A stretch of 64,000 nucleotides of DNA from positions 52,273 to 116,272 of the forward strand of contig UQHT01000005.1 of the NCBI GenBank assembly GCA_900540875.1. Reading direction: 5' to 3'. Below the pieces are notes generated by a model, which saw nothing but the letters and a program-made list of their open reading frames with translations, was not told the origin of the DNA and made no database searches. Of this stretch, positions 52,759 through 60,370 are shown piece by piece. The stretch comes from an uncultured Collinsella sp. GTDB taxonomy: Bacteria > Actinomycetota > Coriobacteriia > Coriobacteriales > Coriobacteriaceae. The stretch's first letter is position 1; each line of letters opens with the position of its first letter. The position numbers and the translations under genes are program-made.

Positions 52759-52792
52759 AGCGGGCACGGATTCAATTGAAACCGTGCCCGCT
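52759..52792 (+). terminator. Hairpin after the methyltransferase cluster
   Basis: AGCGGGCACGG (52759-52769) and CCGTGCCCGCT (52782-52792) are perfect complements around a 12-base loop, 86 bases after the third methyltransferase stop. There is no T run directly after. Confidence 0.75.
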
Positions 52793-52827
52793 ATCTGATA
52801 CTATATTATTTTATCGAACGTATGTTC

Positions 52828-52842
52828 TACTCCCACTCGATG
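52828..52842 (-). other. guaA 3'-end-like sequence, possible attachment site of the conjugative element
   Basis: Read on the minus strand, ATCGAGTGGGAGTAG encodes IEWE-stop, the usual end of GMP synthase genes. Thirteen bases (TACTCCCACTCGA) match the 3' end of the guaA-like gene at 28510. The 3' end of guaA with a GAGTGGGA core is a known integration hot spot for genomic islands. It lies at the left edge of the G+C-rich element. No guaA body is attached on either side here. Confidence 0.5.
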
Positions 52843-52956
52843 GCGTCGGTCCTGCCGTCCCGTCATTCCAGTTACACCCAGTTTTCGGCATCGACACGGA
52901 ACGCGTGCCGCCGAATGACGCGATGTCGCGTTTCGTCGGCTTCGGGGACAAAAGTT

Positions 52957-53013
52957 GGGACAACCTCAAAAACTTTTTTCAAACTCAGGGCTTTGAGTTT
53001 TTGTTTTTGTCCC
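52957..53013. other. 57-base imperfect hairpin at the left end of the element
   Basis: GGGACAACCTCAAAAACT at the left pairs with AGTTTTTGTTTTTGTCCC at the right; an inner AAACTCA/TGAGTTT stem (52981-53000) is followed by T-rich sequence. The gap 52843-53296 otherwise shows no gene. Role unknown: terminator, end structure or remnant. Confidence 0.5.
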
Positions 53014-53296
53014 AAAGTGCGCGGTGGGTCGCCTTTGGAGGCTCGATGGCGCCGAAAACGCCCGTTTTGAAACTCAACCGCCCTTTTGCCTGCAAGCCAC
53101 CAGCTGCAATCGCAAGTGAATTAACGCGGGTGGCTTGCGCGCCATTTGCAAAACCCCAGGTCGCAGGTCTTCGCCATTCGTGAACAAAGTGAGTAGTCTC
53201 AGGTGGCTTGCTTATGAGTTGGCGAACGGGCCTTCAGGATTCAGGGCAAACATGCCGGTAGAATAGGATTCTCAGATCAATGACAGGAGACCGAGC

Positions 53297-54259
53297 ATGG
53301 CCGAACCCCACGATAGGAAGCCGATCCTCACGATCGAGCAGCAGATAGAGCACCTCAAGCAGAAGGGCGTAGCCTTCGAGCTGTGTTCCGAGGAAGAGGC
53401 CGCGGACTACCTGCGCGACAAGTGCAACTTCTTCAAGCTCGCATCCTACCGCAAACTCTTCTCGAAATACGAGGGAGGCCCGCGCGACGGCCGCTACGTA
53501 GACCTCGACTTCGGCCAGCTGCGCCTGCTCGCGGCGCTCGACCAGGAGCTGCGCCACGCCCTGCTCGGCATGGCGCTCGACATCGAGCACTTCCAGAAGG
53601 TGACACTGCTTCGCGAGATGGAGGACCGTGGAGAGGACGGCTACGCCATCGTGGCCGACTACATGGCATCGCTTACCACTGCAAACAGGGAGTACCGCCT
53701 GCGCGAGCTCAAGATGAGCGGCCGCAGCCCCTACAGCTCGAGCCTCTACGCGAAGTACTCCGGCGACACGCCTGCCTGGGCCTTCCTTGAGCTCACCTCG
53801 TTCGGCACCCTCATCGACTTCGTGCGCTTCTGCGCCAGGCGATGGGGCGACAGGCGCCTCGAGGCCTCCCACTACGACCTCAAGCGCGTGAAGTCCGTCC
53901 GCAACTGCGCCGCGCACGGCTCGTGCCTGATCAACTGCTTCGCCGAGAGGGGCGCCGCCCGGGGCTCGGCGTCCCACGGCGTCTCCCGAAGGGTCGCCGC
54001 CGTGGGAATTCCCAAGGCGACCAGGAGGAAGTGGATGGGGAATACGGCCATGCAGGAGGTCGCGACCGTGCTCGTGGCGCACTCCGGCTTGGTACCCGAG
54101 GGCTCCTCGCGCTCGCGCGCCGCATCCGAGCTCGCCGAGATGTTCGCCAGGGCCGACGGCGAAACCGAGGCGCTGCCCGACAAGGGGCCCGACGCCGCAG
54201 CTCGCTCCGCGCTCGAGTTCCTTCGCAGGTTGACAGAATCGCTCGGGTTGGTAGAATAG
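53297..54259 (+). CDS. Abi_2 (AbiF/AbiD-like) abortive-infection HEPN protein
   Basis: A 320-residue protein from ATG 53297 behind AGGAGACCGAGC. The Abi_2 start LTIEQQIEHLKQKGVAFEL is followed by FFKLASYRKLFSKYEGG and LDQELRHALLGMALDIEHFQ. A HEPN RNase motif is at Arg202-His207 (RNCAAH in KSVRNCAAHGSCLI). The C-terminal roughly 60 residues are an extra charged tail. Such proteins cleave RNA and stop phage growth; a structured RNA is reported next to many abiF genes and Cas13 is thought to derive from this group. Directly downstream is a small RNA with its own promoter (54230-54325). It lies at the left edge of the conjugative element, a common site for defence cargo. Confidence 0.88.
   Translation: MAEPHDRKPILTIEQQIEHLKQKGVAFELCSEEEAADYLRDKCNFFKLASYRKLFSKYEGGPRDGRYVDLDFGQLRLLAALDQELRHALLGMALDIEHFQKVTLLREMEDRGEDGYAIVADYMASLTTANREYRLRELKMSGRSPYSSSLYAKYSGDTPAWAFLELTSFGTLIDFVRFCARRWGDRRLEASHYDLKRVKSVRNCAAHGSCLINCFAERGAARGSASHGVSRRVAAVGIPKATRRKWMGNTAMQEVATVLVAHSGLVPEGSSRSRAASELAEMFARADGETEALPDKGPDAAARSALEFLRRLTESLGLVE
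54230..54257 (+). promoter_or_regulatory. Promoter inside the abi 3' end, for the downstream small RNA
   Basis: TTGACA (54230-54235), 16-base spacer, TAGAAT (54252-54257), close to a consensus sigma-70 promoter. It is contained in the last ten codons of the Abi gene; the -10 overlaps the stop. GGTAGAATAG also occurs upstream of the Abi gene itself (53257-53266). Confidence 0.75.
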
Positions 54260-54263
54260 CCCG

Positions 54264-54325
54264 CAGATAGCAAAACCTTCACGGTTTTAGGGGCGGACTT
54301 GCGCAAGCGACTCTGCCCTTTTTTT
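54264..54325 (+). ncRNA. abiF-associated small RNA candidate (about 60 nt)
   Basis: Expected start about seven bases after the promoter -10. Hairpin 1: AAAACC (54272-54277), loop TTCAC, GGTTTT (54283-54288). Hairpin 2: GGGCGG (54291-54296) with CTGCCC (54313-54318), enclosing the self-complementary CTTGCGCAAG (54298-54307). Seven T residues follow (54319-54325), an intrinsic terminator. Together with the adjacent Abi_2 gene this matches the layout of abiF RNAs, which have been proposed to restrain the toxin. The start is predicted, not shown. Confidence 0.7.
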
Positions 54326-54557
54326 ATATTCACTCGCTATAGGAAACGGGTGATACCTGGGTCAATGACAGAACTGAGAAGCCCGGAATAATGGATGCGG
54401 TATATCCGATTTCACTGAGAGAAATTCTCCTAAATCCCGGAACGACAACGCGAATCTACTGGAAAGTGAGCGCTGTCGCGAATATTGCCTTAGCCCAGAA
54501 TCAAGCCCGGAACGATTCGATCCTGATGGGCACTTAGTCAACGAGAGCGGTACGAGA

Positions 54558-54773
54558 ATGTTCGACCCAGAAGACCCGGAAAGGCTTGGAGAAGAGGTCA
54601 TCGGCATGAGGAATAGGGTGCGAATGGCGAAATGCCTGCTGATAGACGACCAAATGGCCATGGTCCGCGAGGTCTGGCCTCAAGTCGTTCAGCTCGACGA
54701 GGGCGTGGCGGACCTCGGCGATATTGTCGTTCGGGCGACCGAGAACAGCTGCAGGGTAACGGAGAAGCCCTAA
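54558..54773 (+). CDS. Possible small protein of unknown function
   Basis: A 71-residue frame beginning MFDPEDPERLGEEVIGMRNR and containing RMAKCLLIDDQMAMVREVWP. Codon use (many GTC, GAC, CTG) looks coding, and the charge pattern suggests a soluble helical protein. The ribosome site is weak (GAGAG). No family is recognised. It is in the otherwise gene-poor stretch between the Abi system and the excisionase-like genes. Confidence 0.35.
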   Translation: MFDPEDPERLGEEVIGMRNRVRMAKCLLIDDQMAMVREVWPQVVQLDEGVADLGDIVVRATENSCRVTEKP

Positions 54774-55028
54774 TCGAGCCGTCGACGCCCGCTCGTCCAT
54801 CCCAGCTTGCCCAGACGGCCCTCCCGCAATGTCCTTGTCCCAACGGATGGGTACCATTTACCCGGGTGCACCTGGGGCAACGGGCCGGCAGGCCCGCGAA
54901 AGGTCGCTCGCATAACACGCAACATCAAACACGACAGAAGAGGCGAACGACAGATGCCGGACCCCGGACCACAGCACCGCGGAAGACGTGCATTCCGACC
55001 ACGACCGAACGAACCTCGATCCTAGCCA

Positions 55029-55050
55029 GGCGCTCGCATGGGCGCCTTTT
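55029..55050 (+). terminator. Weak hairpin with T run
   Basis: GGCGC (55029-55033) pairs with GCGCC (55042-55046), followed by TTTT. It lies in the gap 54774-55256, which also includes a possible short leader frame at 54953 and the repeat at 55101 but no clear gene. Confidence 0.4.
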
Positions 55051-55100
55051 GCTTTTCGGGGACTTAGCCACGAGCTAAGGCGCGCAACTCATGGCCGTTT

Positions 55101-55135
55101 CGTGGAGGCCCGATCAGCTCGACCCACCTCGACCC
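55101..55135. repeat. 35-bp repeat upstream of excisionase-like gene, copy 1
   Basis: Begins CGTGGAGGCCCGATCAGCTC and ends with two CTCGACCC words. A second copy at 57140-57174 matches at 30 of 35 positions. Each lies about 120-160 bases before a gene of the element, so a shared regulatory role is plausible. Confidence 0.65.
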
Positions 55136-55256
55136 GTCTCCGCTCCCGTCGGGCGCGCCAACCGCAATCAGGCGGTTCAATCGTCGCGCAGACGAAAAGG
55201 GACACGGTGCCGTGCGGCGTGCCCGCGTCGTGCCGCACGGGAAGATTGGAGGAACC

Positions 55257-55475
55257 ATGGCACACACAGCCGATTGCGTCGCGCCCGAGGGAAGCCGAGA
55301 TCGGGACGAATGGATGACGGTGATCGAGATGCAGGAGTACATGAGGGCGAGCCGAAACAAGGCGTACGACCTCATCTGGTCGGGAGAGATCGACTCGTAC
55401 AGGCTCGGAAGGAAGCTCCTGGTGTCGAGGGCGTCAGTGGACGCCTACATCGAGTCGAGGAGCGGCAGGAAATGA
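55257..55475 (+). CDS. Excisionase-like helix-turn-helix protein 1
   Basis: A 72-residue protein from ATG 55257 behind GGAGGAACC. It has an HTH_17/MerR-type winged motif (WMTVIEMQEYMRASRNKAYD, then SYRLGRKLLVSRASVDAYIE), the usual size and content of Xis-type DNA-binding proteins of actinobacterial elements. It may act in excision or regulation of the element. A second such gene is 78 bases downstream. Confidence 0.8.
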   Translation: MAHTADCVAPEGSRDRDEWMTVIEMQEYMRASRNKAYDLIWSGEIDSYRLGRKLLVSRASVDAYIESRSGRK

Positions 55476-55553
55476 CGGCGGCGACCGCCCCGGGAGCCGC
55501 CCGCGGCCGGGCACGCGAGGGAGCCTCGAGACGAAAGGAGCTCGAGGACGACC

Positions 55554-55802
55554 ATGACCAAGAGCATTAGCAGGAGCCAGGTGAGGCTCATCGCATCGAC
55601 CAACGCGATATTCGGCGCCGACGAGGCGTGCGCGATGCTGCGCATCAGCCGCGACGCAATGTACCGGCTCGCCAAGGACCCCGACGACCCGTTCCCGATC
55701 CGCTACATCGGCGGCAAGACGCGCGACGGCATCGTTCTGCACGACGAGCTCGTCGCATGGGTCGAGCGGAACAGCATCGTCGGCTCGCCCAGAAGGGATT
55801 AG
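55554..55802 (+). CDS. Excisionase-like helix-turn-helix protein 2
   Basis: An 82-residue protein starting at ATG 55554, 15 bases after AAAGGAG. The core (FGADEACAMLRISRDAMYRL, then DDPFPIRYIGGKTRDGIVLH) is an HTH_17-like fold with a C-terminal helix (DELVAWVERNSIVG). It differs from protein 1 in sequence but shares size and fold, so the pair may act together. Five bases separate it from the replication initiator gene. Confidence 0.75.
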   Translation: MTKSISRSQVRLIASTNAIFGADEACAMLRISRDAMYRLAKDPDDPFPIRYIGGKTRDGIVLHDELVAWVERNSIVGSPRRD

Positions 55803-55807
55803 CGCCG

Positions 55808-56323
55808 ATGGCAGCCGCAGGCCCGAGGGGACGCGACGGCCCCTCCCCGCGCGAGTTCACGGCGGTACGGCACTTCATGATGGCGGACCTGGGCCTCTCC
55901 GGCCTTCCCCTGCTCGTCTACGCGCGCATCTTCGGCTTCTGCGACGCCGGGTGCGGCTACTTCGAGAGCAAGGGTGGCCTGGCACGATTCCTCAACGTGC
56001 AGGAGCGCAGCGTCCACCGCGCCATCCGCGACCTGCTCGACCGGGGCCTCATCGAGGAATGCGGCGTGCACGCCCCGGCGCGCGGGCACGCCACCAAGCG
56101 GTACCGCATCGTGCGCGAGAGGCTGCCGCCCGGAGCGCTGGCAACCCCTGACGATTCGTCAGGGTTCCCGGCGCGAAAGGGTGACGAAATGACAGGGTTC
56201 GCCGAGAACAAGGGTGACGAACCGTCAGGGTTCGCAGCCCGAACCCCTGACGAGATGACAGGGAAACCCCTGACGATATGCCACCCAATAAGCAAAAGGG
56301 ACAACAAGGACTTCAGAAGATAA
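55808..56323 (+). CDS. Winged-helix replication initiator with in-gene iterons
   Basis: A 171-residue protein from ATG 55808. The N-terminal 110 residues are a winged-helix domain (REFTAVRHFMMADLGLSGLP, then LARFLNVQERSVHRAIRDLL), like RepA_N or phage replisome-organizer proteins. Residues about 115-157 are an 11-residue repeat (DDSSGFPARKG, DEMTGFAENKG, DEPSGFAARTP, DEMTG), the translation of 33-bp DNA iterons at 56149-56276. The next gene is a DnaC-like loader. Lambda O/P has the same arrangement: initiator gene with internal origin, then loader. It probably starts replication of the excised element. Confidence 0.7.
   Translation: MAAAGPRGRDGPSPREFTAVRHFMMADLGLSGLPLLVYARIFGFCDAGCGYFESKGGLARFLNVQERSVHRAIRDLLDRGLIEECGVHAPARGHATKRYRIVRERLPPGALATPDDSSGFPARKGDEMTGFAENKGDEPSGFAARTPDEMTGKPLTICHPISKRDNKDFRR
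56144..56276. repeat. 33-bp iterons within the initiator gene (candidate origin)
   Basis: TGACGA occurs at 56149, 56182, 56215 and 56248, exactly 33 bp apart, and a fifth time at 56271. Each is followed by (T)GACAGGG or CGTCAGGG plus TTC at similar distance; the first unit is a near-perfect palindrome (ACCCCTGACGATTCGTCAGG). Spacing near three DNA turns fits protein binding on one face. Confidence 0.75.
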
Positions 56324-56337
56324 GGAAGGGGCGCCCG

Positions 56338-57126
56338 ATGGACCGAGCGGGACTCATCACCCTGGAGCAGGCCCGGGCGGCCGGGCTCTCCTTCGACGAG
56401 CCGGAGCCGAGGGCGTGCCCGCACTGCGGCGCCGCCCTCGATCCGCTCGGCGCGGCGCTGGCGGGCAGGGTCGCCTGGGTCTCCGCCGCCCCCTGCCCGT
56501 GCGAGGGCGCAGCCAGCGAGCGGGAGGCCGAGGCGCGAAGGCGCGCGGCCCTCGCCGCCAAGGAGGAGGCCGCCCGCCGGGAGAAGGCGCTCTCGCGCGC
56601 GGGCATCCCCAGGCGTTACTGGGCCGCCGAGGCCGACCGCCCCGAGTTCGCCGAGTACATCGCCTCGTTCGCGGGCAACGGGGGCGCCGGGCTCTACATA
56701 CACGGGGGCGTCGGCGCCGGCAAGACGCACGCCGCCTCCGCCATGGCCAGGCTGTTCGCCGAGGCCGGCTACGACGTCGCCTTCACGACGGCCAAGGGCA
56801 TGCTCGAGCGCGTGAAGGCCACGTTCGGCGAGGGCGGCACCGAGGCCGCCGTCGCGCGGTACGCCAAGTGCGACGTCCTCGTGCTCGACGACCTCGGCAA
56901 GGAGGACGCGACCGAGTGGTCCGTCGGCACCGTGTTCAGCGTGCTCGACGCGCGCTACGAGGACATGCGCCCGACCATCGTCACGTCGAACTACGCGCCG
57001 GGCGCGCTGGCGGACAGGCTCGCAAGGCGCGGCGAGCGCGTAACGGCAGAGGCGATCGCGAGCAGGATCTCCCAGACCTGCAGGCCCGTCTACCTGGGCG
57101 GAAGGGACAGGCGCCGGCTCGGCTAG
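56338..57126 (+). CDS. DnaC/IstB-like ATPase, probable helicase loader
   Basis: A 262-residue ATPase from ATG 56338 behind AAGGAAGGGGCGCCCG. The N terminus has a zinc-like CPHC motif (ACPHCGAALDPLG, partner cysteines in PCPCEG). The AAA+ core has Walker A IHGGVGAGKTHAASAMA, Walker B CDVLVLDDLGKEDATEW, and sensor VTSNYAPGAL. It matches DnaC/phage loader proteins. Immediately upstream is the winged-helix initiator gene; together they make a replication module for the element. Fourteen bases separate the two. Confidence 0.85.
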   Translation: MDRAGLITLEQARAAGLSFDEPEPRACPHCGAALDPLGAALAGRVAWVSAAPCPCEGAASEREAEARRRAALAAKEEAARREKALSRAGIPRRYWAAEADRPEFAEYIASFAGNGGAGLYIHGGVGAGKTHAASAMARLFAEAGYDVAFTTAKGMLERVKATFGEGGTEAAVARYAKCDVLVLDDLGKEDATEWSVGTVFSVLDARYEDMRPTIVTSNYAPGALADRLARRGERVTAEAIASRISQTCRPVYLGGRDRRRLG

Positions 57127-57139
57127 CTTGTGCGCTTCC

Positions 57140-57174
57140 CGTGGAGGCGCGGACGGCTCGACCCAGCTCGACCC
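57140..57174. repeat. 35-bp repeat, copy 2
   Basis: Begins CGTGGAGGCGCGGACGGCTC; matches 55101-55135 at 30 of 35 positions. It lies in the 201-base gap before the next gene of the element. Confidence 0.65.
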
Positions 57175-57327
57175 ATCGCGGGCGGCCCCGCCCTCTGCCG
57201 CAATCGAAATCGCTATACACGTCTTGGGCGGCGCCGACGCGCCGGCACGCACGCCTGCTCCGACTCGCACCGTGCCCCCATCGCGAGGACGCCGCCCGCC
57301 AAGCAACAAACGAAAGGCGGAGAGCCC

Positions 57328-57861
57328 ATGGACGGCTTCGAGAGGATAACCGGCCGCGAGCACGACGGGCTCGTGGAGAAGTGCCAGGAGAACGGCTGGC
57401 TCAAGGTCGGCGGCTTCGACTGGCAGGACGACCCGTTCCTCGAGGAGTACCCATACGAGTTCTCCCGCACGGACAGCGTCGACAGGCTCCGCGAGGCGCT
57501 CGGCTCGGGCAACTGGGCCATACGCCAGGGGTTCTGCTACCGCGACCTCGCGTTCATCCAGCAGGTGAACGGCGGCGACGAGTGGTGGACGCTCAAGCGC
57601 GACGGCGACGCGTGGACCGGCTTCGAGAGCTGGAGCTTCGGCGCCATCGCCCAGGAGCCCGAGCGGTTCGAGCGCGCCATGCGCGACATGTGCGAGGCGA
57701 CGCCGGAGCAGTGCCGCAGCGGCGAGTGGGCCCATCTGCACGAGAAGGCGCCCGAGCCGCTGGCGCAGCGCGCCGCGTCCGCCCGCGAGGCGAGCCTCGC
57801 GCACTCCGGGCAGGAAGCCCGCGCCCCAATGGCGCGCGAGAGGGCCGTCGGGGCCGAATAG
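57328..57861 (+). CDS. Element protein of unknown function
   Basis: A 177-residue protein behind AAAGGCGGAGAGCCC. The first roughly 135 residues are compact and aromatic (GWLKVGGFDWQDDPFLEEYP, then WTLKRDGDAWTGFESWSFGA); the rest is an alanine-rich, charged helix (PEPLAQRAASAREASLAHSG). No family is recognised; similar C-terminal Arg/Ala tails are in the next gene (DUF3801), and the two may have exchanged sequence. It is followed by a strong terminator at 57870-57894, so it ends a transcript begun after the repeat at 57140. Confidence 0.6.
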   Translation: MDGFERITGREHDGLVEKCQENGWLKVGGFDWQDDPFLEEYPYEFSRTDSVDRLREALGSGNWAIRQGFCYRDLAFIQQVNGGDEWWTLKRDGDAWTGFESWSFGAIAQEPERFERAMRDMCEATPEQCRSGEWAHLHEKAPEPLAQRAASAREASLAHSGQEARAPMARERAVGAE

Positions 57862-57869
57862 GGACAACG

Positions 57870-57894
57870 GGGGCGCGAAGGCGCCCCTTTTTTT
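57870..57894 (+). terminator. Strong intrinsic terminator
   Basis: GGGGCGC (57870-57876) pairs with GCGCCCC (57881-57887), loop GAAG, followed by seven T residues (57888-57894). Confidence 0.93.
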
Positions 57895-57920
57895 CATCTC
57901 GACTGGAAGGGAGGCGCGGG

Positions 57921-58472
57921 ATGGCGAGCGACTACGGGGACGAGGCGGGCGGCAAGCTGCTCGACTGGATGCTGAGGATCGGCCAGGAGGCCGGCGCCGA
58001 GGCAATGGCGCGCAGCGCGAGGGAGCTCTCCGAGCGCCTCGCGGGAATCCGCGGGACCATCGCCGGCGGGCGCGCCGAGGCCATCGCGGCCGACGGCGCG
58101 CCGACCTACGCGAAGCTCAGCCTCGAGGAGCTCTCTGGGCTTCCCGAGTACGCGACGATCAAGGAGGTCGTCTCCGACAAGCTGCGCGCCGCGTCGGTCG
58201 AGCACCACATCATCCCCGGCGAGGGCCGCGACTGGCTGCTCTTCAAGGTGGAGGACGCCCCCGAGGTCGACGAGGCCTTCCGCCAGCTCGAGCAAGAGAC
58301 GGGAAAGGCCGCAGATCGCGCCAGGGAGCGGCTCTCCGAGATCGCCGAGAGGCGCCGGGCGCCCGAGCGGCTGGCGGAGCGCGCCGAGCGGGCGCGCGAG
58401 GCGTCGAGGGCCCACAGCCAGGGCCCCGGCCGGGACCGCGGCCCGCGACATATCGAGGGGCCCGAGAGATGA
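57921..58472 (+). CDS. DUF3801/PcfB-like conjugation accessory protein
   Basis: A 183-residue protein from ATG 57921 behind GGAAGGGAGGCG. The middle (APTYAKLSLEELSGLPEYAT) is followed by a compact domain with FKVEDAPEVDEAFRQLEQET, as in DUF3801/PcfB proteins that accompany VirD4 in conjugative elements. The C-terminal 50 residues are Arg/Glu/Ala-rich (RRRAPERLAERAERAREASR). Its stop overlaps the start of the VirD4 gene (ATGA). It probably helps pass the relaxosome to the coupling protein. Confidence 0.8.
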   Translation: MASDYGDEAGGKLLDWMLRIGQEAGAEAMARSARELSERLAGIRGTIAGGRAEAIAADGAPTYAKLSLEELSGLPEYATIKEVVSDKLRAASVEHHIIPGEGRDWLLFKVEDAPEVDEAFRQLEQETGKAADRARERLSEIAERRRAPERLAERAERAREASRAHSQGPGRDRGPRHIEGPER

Positions 58473-60286
58473 GGTGGCAGGCGGCGGCAGCGCTGGCCGC
58501 GGCGGCGTTCGCCGCGGGAGACCTCGCGGCCGCGGCAATCGCGGCATCGGGGGCGAACCCGATCCTCGACCCGGAGGCCGCCATGGCGGCGATCCCCGCG
58601 GCGCTTTGCGCGGGACAAGTCTTCTCCGCGGAGGCGCTTCCCCTGTGCGCCGGAACCGCCTGCGCGTGCGGCGCGCTCCTCGCCTGGGCGCGCTCCATGG
58701 GATCCAAGGGCGCCCGGCGCGACGGCGAGGAGCACGGTAGCTCCAGGTGGGCCACGCGCAAGGACATCGCGCCCTTCGGCGATGCCAAGGACCCCGACAA
58801 CAACATCATCCTCACCGACAACGCGCGCATCCGCCTCGTGAGCCGCAGGTTCGACCTCTCCACCGACACCAACGACAACGTGCTCGTGGTGGGCGGCCCG
58901 GGCACCGGCAAGACGCGCTACTACGTCAAGCCGAACCTCCTGCAGGCCAACGCCAGCTTCTTCGTGACCGACCCGAAGGGCACGCTCATCCGCGAGATGG
59001 GCGGCGCGCTGGCGGAGCTCGGCTACGAGATCCGCGCGTTCGACACCATCGACTTCACGCGCTCCATGCGCTTCAACCCCATAGCCTACATACGCGACGA
59101 GGCGGGCGTCATCCGCTTCGCCCGCGGCATCGTCGCCAACACCGAGGGCGACGCCGACCACAAGGGCGACCCCTACTGGGAGAAGGCCGAGCGCCTGGTC
59201 TACACCGCGCTCACGGCCTACCTCGTCATGCACTGCGAGCCCGCCGACCGAAACCTCGACGGGCTGCTCACGCTGCTCTCGCTCGCCGACGCCCGCGACG
59301 ACCCGGGCTACATGAGCCCGCTCGACATGGTGTTCCGCGAGCTGGAGACCGGCGAGCGCTACGTCAGGCGCGGCGGCGCCTCGGCGGAGGGCGGATCGCT
59401 GCGCGGCTTCGCCGAGGAGGACGGCGCGTGGGAGTGGGTCAAGGTCCGCGAGCCCGCGCCGCCCGACGACTTCGCGCTCGCGAGCTACCGCGAGTTCCGC
59501 GTGGCCGCCGGCGACACCATGAAGTCGATGCTCTCGAGCTGCAACGTCCGCCTGAAGCCGCTGTCCATCCGGGCCGTGCGCGACCTCACCTCCAAAGACG
59601 AGCTCGGCCTCGCCCACATGGGCGACGAGGGCGCCAAGGTCGCGCTCTTCGCGTCCATGAGCGACACCGACTCGACCTTCGACTTCCTGTTCGCCCTGCT
59701 CATGGACACGGCCGTGAGCGCGCTTTGCGCCGAGGCGCTCGAGGCGCACGGCGGATCGCTGCCCACGACGGTGCACTTCGTCTTCGACGAGTTCGCCAAC
59801 ATCGGGCGCATACCCGACTTCGAGCGGACCATCGCCGTCACCCGCAGCCGGAACATCGCGGTCTCGATGATCGCCCAGTCTCTCTCGCAGCTGAAGGAGA
59901 CCTACGGCGACAACAACGCCGAGACCATCGTGAACGCCTGCGACACGCTGCTCTACCTGGGCGGAAAGGCGAACGAGACCAACGAGGAGATCAGCAAGAT
60001 GGCCGGCAAGCAGACGGTGGCGAGCGAGACGCAGAGCGACTCGCGGGGCGCCGGCTGGACCCGCACCGTGAACCGCGGCATCTCCGAGCGCGACCTCATA
60101 CAGCCCGCCGAGGTGGCGCGCATGCCGCGCGAGGACGCGCTCGTGCTCGTGAACGGGTGCATGCCGCTCATGGACCGGAAGTACCGGCTCGAGCGCCACC
60201 CGCGCTCGCGCCTGCTCGAGGAGGCCGCGCGCCGCGGCCCGTTCGACTTCGCGGAGTACCGCAGGCAGAAGGAAGGCAACTCGTGA
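58469..60286 (+). CDS. VirD4/TraG-type conjugation coupling protein
   Basis: A 605-residue coupling ATPase. Two N-terminal hydrophobic helices (about 7-30 and 62-78) anchor it. The ATPase has Walker A VLVVGGPGTGKTRYYVKPNL, then VTDPKGTLIREMG, and Walker B VHFVFDEFANIGRIPDFERT, with conserved SRNIAVSMIAQSLSQLKETY and NACDTLLYLGGKANETN. It links the DNA-relaxase complex to the type IV secretion channel. It overlaps the DUF3801 gene by four bases and precedes pilin, PrgI and VirB4 genes in the order seen in Gram-positive ICEs. Confidence 0.93.
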   Translation: MRWQAAAALAAAAFAAGDLAAAAIAASGANPILDPEAAMAAIPAALCAGQVFSAEALPLCAGTACACGALLAWARSMGSKGARRDGEEHGSSRWATRKDIAPFGDAKDPDNNIILTDNARIRLVSRRFDLSTDTNDNVLVVGGPGTGKTRYYVKPNLLQANASFFVTDPKGTLIREMGGALAELGYEIRAFDTIDFTRSMRFNPIAYIRDEAGVIRFARGIVANTEGDADHKGDPYWEKAERLVYTALTAYLVMHCEPADRNLDGLLTLLSLADARDDPGYMSPLDMVFRELETGERYVRRGGASAEGGSLRGFAEEDGAWEWVKVREPAPPDDFALASYREFRVAAGDTMKSMLSSCNVRLKPLSIRAVRDLTSKDELGLAHMGDEGAKVALFASMSDTDSTFDFLFALLMDTAVSALCAEALEAHGGSLPTTVHFVFDEFANIGRIPDFERTIAVTRSRNIAVSMIAQSLSQLKETYGDNNAETIVNACDTLLYLGGKANETNEEISKMAGKQTVASETQSDSRGAGWTRTVNRGISERDLIQPAEVARMPREDALVLVNGCMPLMDRKYRLERHPRSRLLEEAARRGPFDFAEYRRQKEGNS

Positions 60287-60370
60287 CGGGGCCGCGGAGG
60301 GCGCGTGCCTCCCCCGCCGCGGGGGAGGAGCAGCAAGGAACATCGTCAACCGAAAGCAAAGGAGAGCAGC

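Noticed and set aside
28509..52842. The 13-bp match between the guaA-like 3' end and 52828-52840 could mark a 24-kb island.
   Set aside because: An element inserted in that guaA 3' end would lie to its left, not right, and the interval holds housekeeping-like topoisomerase genes and no integrase.
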